From: Beta vulgaris subsp. vulgaris
Taxonomy: Eukaryota; Streptophyta; Magnoliopsida; Caryophyllales; Amaranthaceae
DNA length: 64,000 bases
Direction of reading: 5' to 3'
Assembly: GCF_026745355.1 (NCBI RefSeq)
Contig: NC_079209.1
Coordinates: 45,958,971 to 46,022,970 of the forward strand
A program made the position numbers and the translations under genes. The notes under the pieces were generated by a model. The model had not been told where the DNA came from. It worked only from the letters and a program-made list of their open reading frames with translations, and did not search any database. Shown here in pieces: positions 56,343 to 64,000 of this stretch. How positions within the stretch are numbered: the stretch's first letter is position 1; every line of letters begins with the position of its first letter.

Positions 56343-59300
56343 TGTAACTCCCCGACTTCTAAGCATTACTATTAGGTTAATTAATTACAAAGATTAGCAA
56401 CAAAAGACCTTCCGTACTTAGTCGATGCGTCACTGTCGTACTCTCTGTCCGGGAAAGTACAAGGCAACATTCTTTCATATAACCAAACCTCTATAACACT
56501 TATAGTAATTCTAGAAATATATATAGATAGCTTAAGCATAGATAATGTTATGTACTTTAGTGATCATAAACTTGGATTACATAATTGTCATAGTCGCATG
56601 AATTAACGTACTTTAATCTCACTGCTACGTCATCCCATCTTTGTATGCATACCTAAAACAGAAAAAACAAAATGTCATGGGTTGAGGCTCAGTAACTAAC
56701 TACTTTAGTAACGTAAATTCATCTCAATTCATTTTATTTGCAAACAGGGAGAAGAGAATATAGTAAAACCATTTCATAAACATACACTTCGAATCAGGAA
56801 TCTAAAAGTCATTTTCATTACTACAATCTCCATTATCACATTTCATTGTCATAAAACTTTCTTTGGTTACTTAGCGAGTGCAACAGAAGGCATAGCCACC
56901 AAGGACTTAAGTCCCCCATGAGAAGGTGGCATATAATGCCCGCATAGATCAATAACAAAAGGCAAAGCCACAGAGGATATTCATCCCCCATCAGAAGGTG
57001 GCATATAATGCCATAGATCGTAACATAAGGCAAAACCACTGAGGATATTCATCCCCCATTAGACGGTAGCATATAATGCCAGACAAAGCGACCGAGGACA
57101 TTGTCCCCTATCAGAAGGTGTCATATAATGCGATAATGCGGGTGCCACCAAGGACGTTGTCCTCCATCAGAAGGTGGCATTGCCGCCAGATAACAAAACG
57201 ACACGTGCATGGCCCAGAGAACATAGTACTGCCATTCACCATATTTCACTTTCATTTATCATGTTTCATTTTTTTAAGTAAATTTCAGAAGTCATAGTAA
57301 AGTCATTGCATAACGTCATCAAATCATACACATAGCCAACCATTTCATATCCCGTACACCATACAAAACATAGCATAAACATTATATAAAAGCACCATAA
57401 AACGTACTTGGAAAGGGAGTGCGGGTATTAGTAGTAGACGTTACCTGAAATCTTGCTTAACAACTTTGATTATCAGGGATGGCTTGTAATATCTCTTCCA
57501 TTTTAATCTACTCAATTCAGGGATTAATAAAAGACTTATTAATATATTATTCTAAATTTTGAGTTTTATTGATCCATTTCCATCATGTATCCATTTTAGG
57601 AGGTATTTAGGAGTTTTATATTTAGATCTTTGGTCGTTGATAAAAAGTCGTAATTTCATTATTTGTGATTATAGACGACGTCTGACTCTAACCATTTCGT
57701 AATTTACAATTTCAAAACGTTATAATTTTGTTACCTTTAATTCAAAACTTCATTCTATTAATCATAGGGTCCCTTTAAACATATTTGTCATTTAATCAAA
57801 ATAATAGCCATTAATCTCCTGATTCGTAAATTAGGCTTAATAATTTGTAATTATAGATCTCGTAATATAACTATTTCATTTGTGTAATATATGTAAGTGC
57901 CTGCGTAAAGCTGACAAGTAAACTATACTTAACTTGCATTATTCTTTAGTTGATATATTAGAGTTACAAATAAGTATGAGATATACTTAATAGTATTATC
58001 ACATAGTATATCCTTATTTAATCGTTTATGAATCATAATATAGTCTCATAATAATCGCATCGCAAGTATTATATATATATATAGAAGTGAGTTCATATGA
58101 GAATAATGCATACTTACATGAGAAATGAGAATGGATTACGTGCTATAACTGTAATGAACAACTGATGTAACTCTGATGAAAAAGTGACATAACTCCAAGA
58201 AAAAAAATTGAAAAAAAAAATTAAAAAACAAAAATAATTGTAGCTCTAAGGAACAAGTGTTGTAGGTCTAATCCAATCGTATTGTTGAGATTCATTCTCA
58301 TTTCTCATGAAAGAAGCATTCTCATGTGATCTTGCCCCTATATATATGTTTGTGTTATTATCTAAATTAGAACAAATCAACATAATTGATTAACCATCCC
58401 AATAGTCCATTCCATTTACTGATTTAATAAAATCAGCCCAAATAATTTATCAAACCATTATATCAAAGCCCAACAAAACTTTACAAACACACTGAAATCA
58501 AGAATTACTACTTCAACTGATGAAGCACGATGGGGTGGATTTCAGTGAAGAGGGTCGCAGCTTCGGCAACTGAACGGCGAGGTGAGGCAGAAAGTGAGGT
58601 GGCAACACGACGGTAGGCGCAGGGTGTTGTGGTGCTGGGGCGGCGATGAGGCGCGACTCGACGGCGCAACGAGGAGGGAGGCACGAGAGAAAGAGAAAGA
58701 GTTTGGGCGAGAGGAGAGAGAATGCGAGCGATAAAGAAGGTAACATGGGCTGGGTTGCCGGTGCGGTGGGTGGCGCACAGGAGGCGCGCTAGTGGAGTGT
58801 TGCACTGGGTGGTAGGAAGGTGGTCTTTTGGTGTGAAAAACGTAGGTGTTTGTATGGTGTTTTGGGTGGCCGTTTCTGGCAGAAATTGGGTCAATTTTTT
58901 GGTGAGCTATTATAGTGAAGTAGTGAATGGTGAATGGATAATGAATGGTGGAGCAACTATGGCTATTTATAGCTATTGGTGGGGATCCTAGTTGTGTTGA
59001 TGGAATTGAAAGAAAGAATTGAATTTTGGGAAAAGTTTGGTTTGGATTGGAGTCTCAAATTGAAGTAGAGTTTAGTGTGGAACAAAATTTCATCTTGGAT
59101 TAGAAATTCACGGGTGGATTATTTGTGAGGAAAAACTTAGATGGGGAAGGAAACTCAAGTTACTGTTTCTATAGTTTTTTTATTTTTTATTTAATTATTT
59201 TCAGTCATCTTTATTTCTTTCTCCTTTTCTTTTCCTTTTTATTAACACCATCATTTTGACCTAACTTCTAGTTATTGTTTTATTTATAATATTATTTAAT

Positions 59301-59493
59301 CTCACCTACACTTATTATTATTTGTGATTCTCGTAATACATACAACATATATTTATTTAAAGAATTGAATATCTTTTATCAATACTTGGATGTAGAGTGA
59401 CAAATTTTTTATCACACACTTAATTAAAAGGAAAATTTAACCAGTAATTATGATCATTTAGTTTACCCAACTGTAAATTTTCGAGATATTACA
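56343..59493 (-). mobile_element. Solo LTR 4 (gypsy-like, 3151 bp) in the LINE
   Basis: On the minus strand it starts TGTAATATCTCG (59493) and ends TCGGGGAGTTACA (56343), flanked by CCAGG (56338-56342 and 59494-59498). Joining the flanks restores LINE codons (FSNPGDK...PDAFG). Order: AT-rich start, GC-rich leader with Ser/Arg-rich ORFs (58894-58508), five-copy tandem repeat (57190-56880), then TTACTGAGCC and a TTTTAGG acceptor-like string near 56695-56650. No internal genes are present. Confidence 0.92.
56880..57190. repeat. Tandem array with AGAAGGTGGCATATAATGCC units
   Basis: Five copies, 45-70 bp apart, contain GGCAT-ATA-ATGCC, an inverted repeat. In the LTR's own orientation it lies at about 73-83 percent of the length. 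Confidence 0.9.
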
Positions 59494-59701
59494 CCAGGAT
59501 TAGAAAAAATGACATTATTTACTTCCTATGGAGTTATAGCCTTTAAAACCAATTCCTGGTGCCTGTCATTTGACACCTCACCTGCTTCAATAACCTCCCT
59601 CTTAACCTGACATCTTGTAGTCCTACTGGAACCCAAAAGAATTTTGTAGTACTCTAAGAAAGCTACATTTACATCCTGAATTTTCTCAACCCATCGAACA
59701 T

Positions 59702-60079
59702 TCATATAATGAATCTTGTAAACATTATTCTAAAGCCTCCTTGCTTTAATAGCTTGGTGAAAACTCTGTTGTTCTCAACACCATTTTGAATACATGCAAG
59801 TTTAGCCTTTTGATAAAGAAAAGAAGTATATAATGAATGCACCATTTTATACTCCGCTGTTGCCTTTAGCTCATTTTCACCCAAGGTTTTATCTCCTGGA
59901 TAGGAATGTAATTGTTTCTGACATTCTTCAAGAACCTTTAACACTACGCTATCAATAACTTGCAAATTACTGAATTTAGTTCTATATAAATTATTCAGCT
60001 TAATTTTCACACTTTTCAATTTTTGAACAACTTGGAACATGGAACATGGAAGACCCCTGCACAATGTTCTGCCATCCAT
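59702..60079 (-). pseudogene. LINE ORF2 linker between endonuclease and RT
   Basis: The 125-codon frame has a charged helical pattern (QKLKSVKIKLNNLYRTKFSN, KAKLACIQNG, NNRVFTKLLKQ) typical of the spacer between the endonuclease and RT domains of plant L1 elements. It continues past a stop with LEYYKILLGSS and NVIFSNPG up to the CCAGG duplication. Confidence 0.8.
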
Positions 60080-60099
60080 TCCAAACTCTGCTCAAGAAA

Positions 60100-60853
60100 T
60101 CTGGAGCTTGACTCCACATTCTAGAATACTTAAACGAAGCTCTCCCTCTGATAACATCATGACACTAATCAACATTGGAGAATGATCAAACATTCCTTCA
60201 AGCAAGAATGCAACCTCAAGTGACTGTAATTTCTCACCCATATAGTTTCCCCATCACTATATCAATTTTACTCAAAACCCTCCCCTCCCCTCCCCATTAT
60301 GCTTGTTATTCCATGTGTAATAACACCCAACAGAAGAGAGATCTTCAACCCCACAAATAGCTATACATTGTCTAAAAGGGCTCATTTCATTGTACCGGCC
60401 TAACAAGAGCACCAATCCTCTCCTCCCTATTTAGAACACAATTAAAATCACCCATCCACACCCAAGAATCGCTAATTCTTTCAGCTAGGCTATGAGATCC
60501 CTATATAAACTCTCTCTTTTATCGGCTGGATTAAAGGCATAAACAAGAGAATAATAAAAACCCACCCCACCACCTTTAAGAACAATGCATCAATGAATTA
60601 ACTGCAATGTAACCAACAAGATGCTAACATCAAAGCTTAAAGGATTCCATGCTAACACAATTCTACCCCCCGGATGACGGGTAGAATTAGTAGTAAAACA
60701 CCACCCAACAAAAAAATTATGATACAAACAACCCATTTTATTAACCTTCACTTTTGTCTCAATGAGGCAAACTAATCCAAGGGACCTAATGTTCATAAAT
60801 TTCTTCACATCCTTATATTTATCAAACAGTTGATCCCCTGAACGTTCCAACAC
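60100..60853 (-). pseudogene. LINE endonuclease (AP-type)
   Basis: The open frame 60853-60590 contains KKFMNIRSLGLVCLIETKVK, VGWCFTTN and HPGGRIVLAWNPLSFDV, the early blocks of the exonuclease-endonuclease-phosphatase domain; the E in IETK is a catalytic glutamate. Further blocks follow through stops (FNPADKRESLYRDL, YYTWNNKHNGEGR, FDHSPML), the last two being the T-W-N and D-H-S-P metal and catalytic motifs. The enzyme would nick target DNA for target-primed reverse transcription. It is inactive here because of stops. Confidence 0.88.
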
Positions 60854-60869
60854 ACTGTACTATCCATTA

Positions 60870-61705
60870 GCACCAGGAGAGTCCCCTACCCTATATAACA
60901 CCAATTACATCACAGACAACTTGCCCCACAAGCACATTCTTTGTAGCCCTATCATCTATTATAGCAAATGCATTAGTTACCACTATTGGTCTACTGGGAG
61001 AGACAGTTTTCCTTGCCATGTTCCTCACCAACTGGAATTCATCCTGTTGCATCTCACCTTCTGGCCTCAAAGGACTACTCTGAATAACCACCTCATGCTG
61101 CTTCTGAGAAGGCTTTAGCCTCCATTCTTCCGCTTATCTATCTTCTTACACTCCTCTATACCATGTCTGAGTTGCTTGCAACCTTAACACAATTTAGGCT
61201 TCCACTCATACACCACATCAAACATAACATTGAACCCTCTCTTATTAATGAAAGAGATTTGATCATGGAACTCTTCGTCCACCTTAACTTCAATCAATAC
61301 TCTGGCATAGTTCTCCCTCTTAGCCGTAGCTTGATCAACTTTCAAAAATTTATCAATTAGTGCCGCCAACTTCCTCAAGCAGTTCTCACCCCAATATTTG
61401 AAATTAACATGATGTTGAATCCAAGTAGGTAAAACATCAAATCTCTCCCTAGTAACATCCATATCCTATTCCCAAACGTGCATAATCAATGACTTATTAT
61501 CAAAGATAATCCCAGTTCCAACTAAAATCAAATCACGTTTCTCCAATGAATGAAATCTCACTATAAACACTCCATTCCTTAACATTTCCACCTTATCAAC
61601 CCCCTGATTCCTCCAAACACGACGAACAAAACTTCCATAACATGAGGAGGGGGATCTCCTTCCTATTATCGGAGAAACATAAATTGCAAAAGACTTATTT
61701 TGAAA
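60870..61705 (-). pseudogene. LINE ORF1 (DUF4283 and zinc-knuckle type)
   Basis: On the minus strand the sequence reads YGSFVRRVWRNQGVDKVEML, FHSLEKRDLILVGTGIIFDN, MHVWE, one stop, then MDVTRERFDVLPTWIQHHVN and INKRGFNVMFDVVYEWKPKL. This is the DUF4283 pattern of plant LINE ORF1, which binds the element's RNA. A short Cys/His-like segment follows (about 61180-61130), then a Gln/Arg-rich tail (61091-60891). The single stop near 61463 and later shifts break it. Confidence 0.82.
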
Positions 61706-62690
61706 TTTTGAATTTGATAATCAATGGACGATAATTTGGAACCAAACAAACTTCAATTTGATATAAGTAAAAAAAAATTCTCTCAAAACTACTAAATTTC
61801 GTGCAATTTCTATGATATAATTAGCACTATATCATGCAATACACAAGAAATAGAGTACTTTATTTCATGCAAATTGAACTAAACAGGTTAAACTATTTCT
61901 TGGTGACTGTATAAAACATATACATATGCTTCTTCCCACTTGTATGAAACAATGCAAAGTAATATATTTCCTCGCGCCAGAAAGTTCCTTAGATTTCTTG
62001 GATTCTTCCAAAAATTTGTAGAGTTCAGGGTTGAGTTATAAATTGAAGAAGCTCCAACACCTTCAATGGCTTTGTCTTTTTTGGGGTTCGGTCAACCATC
62101 CTAGAGATTCTACCACCACCCTTTTCCTCTTCTAGTCTTCTTCTCCATTTATAATGCTATATTTCAGAGGAATTTTCTGTACAAAATCACAGACATTGAG
62201 TCATCTTTTCTAGATGACGGTCATCTGAATTCTTCATTTTATATGTTTGAGAAACCAAGGGTGCGATTGGTTTTATTTGTTTGCCATTGGGTCCAACTTA
62301 AAAATTATATAATTTCACCATTGCATTTTTAGGTTGATGTTGCAGAAATTAGGTAAGAATATGGAGGTATTAGCCCTAATTTTGTTGACACAGGAGAGAG
62401 AAAGGAGTTATGAACAAGAAGGGTATTTTAGGTATTCTGTAGGGTTGTGCTTAGTAAAGTTAGGTTGCATTTAGCAATCATGTTTTTTACCCCTATTCCT
62501 CTTTTTTTAAAGGGACCCCTTTTTCTTATTACTCCTTCTTTTACCTTTTGTTTTTCCATCATTTTAACTTCTTTTGGAGTAGTTTCTTATCCTATTTTTA
62601 TTTTCCTCCTTAATTTTGGTTGTATAAATATCCTAACTCATATCTTAAGAAAGATAAGTAGAAAAGAGGGGCAGTAGGAAGTAGGAAAGT
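61706..62690. other. Region upstream of LINE, no recognised gene
   Basis: AT-rich with no domain. It could include the LINE leader. A short frame from ATG 62065 (MALSFLGFGQPS) stops after 12 codons and has no support. Confidence 0.45.
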
Positions 62691-64000
62691 ATCAGTCTAT
62701 CACCCATTTTTATTTAGCTTAGATTAGTTTAGGGTTTTAAGAAGGATTAACCTACATAGTTTAGGTTAGAGAGATAAAGTGAGAAAACTCGAAGAGAGAT
62801 TGGATGTTTTGAAATCCAAGCAGTAACAACTTATATTCAAGTTTTAACAATTAATCAATGAGCATTTTATACCTTTTGTCCTCTTTCATTGCTTATTTAT
62901 TTTTGTTTTCTCTAATTAGTAGCGTATTCTTTGATTTGTTCGTTTACTTAATTTTATTTGGTTTGATTAGGATAGATTTTCCTTTTTCTGATTGTTAATT
63001 ATGGATTTAGATTTATATTTCTTTTCATATGCTATTTAAAATAGCTTAATGATGATTACTGAGTATATTTTCGTGCTAGGAATATGGTGATACTTCTAAG
63101 TTGGTTGATTAGAGAAATTAAAATTGTATTAATGTCAATCTTGTGATTAGTTTGATTAAATAATAGATTTTTCATGATTGTGCATGCTTTAGGAGTGATC
63201 AAACTAGTGATTGCATAGTACTCATGGTGCGTAGATTAAGTATGGCATGAGAATATGTGCTCAATTTGCATCACTAGTACTTTATTTGGGATTCATACTC
63301 ATGATTGCTAGATTGTAGTGAGAACTAGGTCTAGGAATTATGAGTGTCTTCATGATTTGTTGAAATTCTATTACAATTAATTGTTGCTTGTTATATGTTT
63401 GTGCAATCCCGATTATCCAATTGCTTAGCTTAGGAGTGCATCTGATTCCCCTAGCACCTTCTTATTGCATAACTTTTCTTGCGTTAGTTTGTTATCGCTC
63501 AGTGTAGTGATAGTGTATAATTCAAATGCAAAAGTTGTTTTCGAATTAGATTATGTGCGTAAGAACTAGATATTCGAAACCTCATTCCTTAGTGATCGAT
63601 CTAGCAAGCCACTACACTAGTTTTGGTGAATTAGGTGTTATAAATAGTTAGATAGTTTAGGGATTGCTTGATTACAAACGATCTTACTTTTTCCTTTTAC
63701 AAACAGTTGTTGATCTGAGCAATTCTAATCATAGGTCTAGGTGTACAAAGTTAGAGATCTTTGTGTTAACTTTATGTCGAGGGACGAAACAATTTATTCT
63801 TATTATTTCAAGTTTATTCTTTTAATTTTCTATAATACTATTTTCTACTGCCGAAATCAATTTTCCTATAGCAGCATCATTCCAAAGCAATTATTGTCAA
63901 TACCCTTGCATTTTTGGGTTTACATAAGGTATCTACTCCCTCTGATTTCTAATGTTCTGTGAATTTCCTCATATGGACGATTTGTGATGTTCTATGCATT
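62691..64000 (+). other. Possible gypsy LTR/leader region, cut by window end
   Basis: A CT-poor, T/A/G-rich leader contains strings such as CTAGGAATTATGAGTG and CATTCCTTAGTGATCGATC (63590) in the style of Athila/Tat leaders. The comparable stretch before the primer site at 4890-4990 reads CATTCCCTATGGACACGATC. No primer site or ORF is reached before position 64000. This assignment is weak. Confidence 0.3.

Larger units (their letters stand above)
59494..61705 (-). mobile_element. LINE, 5' segment: ORF1 and endonuclease
   Basis: This is the upstream part of the same minus-strand LINE: ORF1 (61705-60870), the ORF2 endonuclease (60853 to about 60100) and the linker before RT (60079-59494). The order and strand are exactly those missing from the segments at 56342-56114 and 42346-40612. 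The start of ORF1 is not seen, so the element is probably 5' truncated near 61705, or its leader is unrecognisable. Confidence 0.88.

Noticed and set aside
58508..58894. Overlapping ORFs of 77-128 codons rich in Pro, Ser and Arg
   Set aside because: They lie in the leader of solo LTR 4, have no recognisable domain, and several frames are open only because of GC-rich composition.
56295..59493. Solo LTR starting at TGTAGAAAAACG (56295)
   Set aside because: Those flanks give no target duplication, and 56295-56342 translates as LINE RT on the minus strand. The boundary at 56343 gives a perfect CCAGG duplication.

Overview
This window is plant nuclear DNA, most likely from a dicot with a large, repeat-rich genome. 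The evidence is Ty1/copia and Ty3/gypsy retrotransposons with plant-type primer sites, plant L1-type LINE coding sequence, CACTA and Mutator-like DNA transposons, and captured exons resembling plant VPS13 and ALG11. I cannot name the species. I see no intact host gene, rRNA, tRNA or CRISPR array: nearly everything recognisable is a mobile element, and many are nested. Family and lineage names below come from recognising motifs by eye, not from a search.

Layout. 1-3320: a retroelement-derived region with about nine 110-bp tandem repeats, a TATA box and a broken ORF resembling the plant 'gypsy-type transposon' domain. 3321-6182: a 5' LTR, primer site and damaged gag of an Athila/Tat-like gypsy element. 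6183-10780: the remains of a CACTA element (family A) and two solo-LTR-like units. 10781-13298: a possible secreted-peptide exon and a truncated minus-strand copia element. 13299-18279: a complete but mutated copia element with matching target duplications. 18285-22246: a degraded transposase-like leader and a MITE. 22247-29232: a CACTA-A element holding a Mutator-like MITE and a 4.3-kb solo LTR. 32457-33488: a second copy of that MITE family. 34308-38270: a CACTA element (family B) carrying fragments of two host genes. 39699-40100: another MITE.

40612-61705 is the most informative part. A minus-strand LINE was split first by a 13.8-kb SIRE/Maximus-like copia element (42347-56113, duplication AATGC) and separately by a 3.15-kb solo LTR (56343-59493, duplication CCAGG). 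Removing each insertion by eye brings LINE coding sequence back together. The copia element itself received two small CACTA elements of different families, one in an LTR and one in gag; for the LTR insertion the twin LTR preserves the empty site. 61706-64000 has no recognisable gene and may end in the leader of another gypsy element.

Three patterns recur. Four CACTA families share one design: GC-rich motifs followed by T-runs, set as inverted pairs at both ends, with a different motif in each family. The solo LTRs carry family-specific tandem arrays with inverted-repeat cores at similar relative positions. The two Mutator-like MITEs carry telomere-like CCCTAA/CCCTTA tracts just inside their long terminal inverted repeats.
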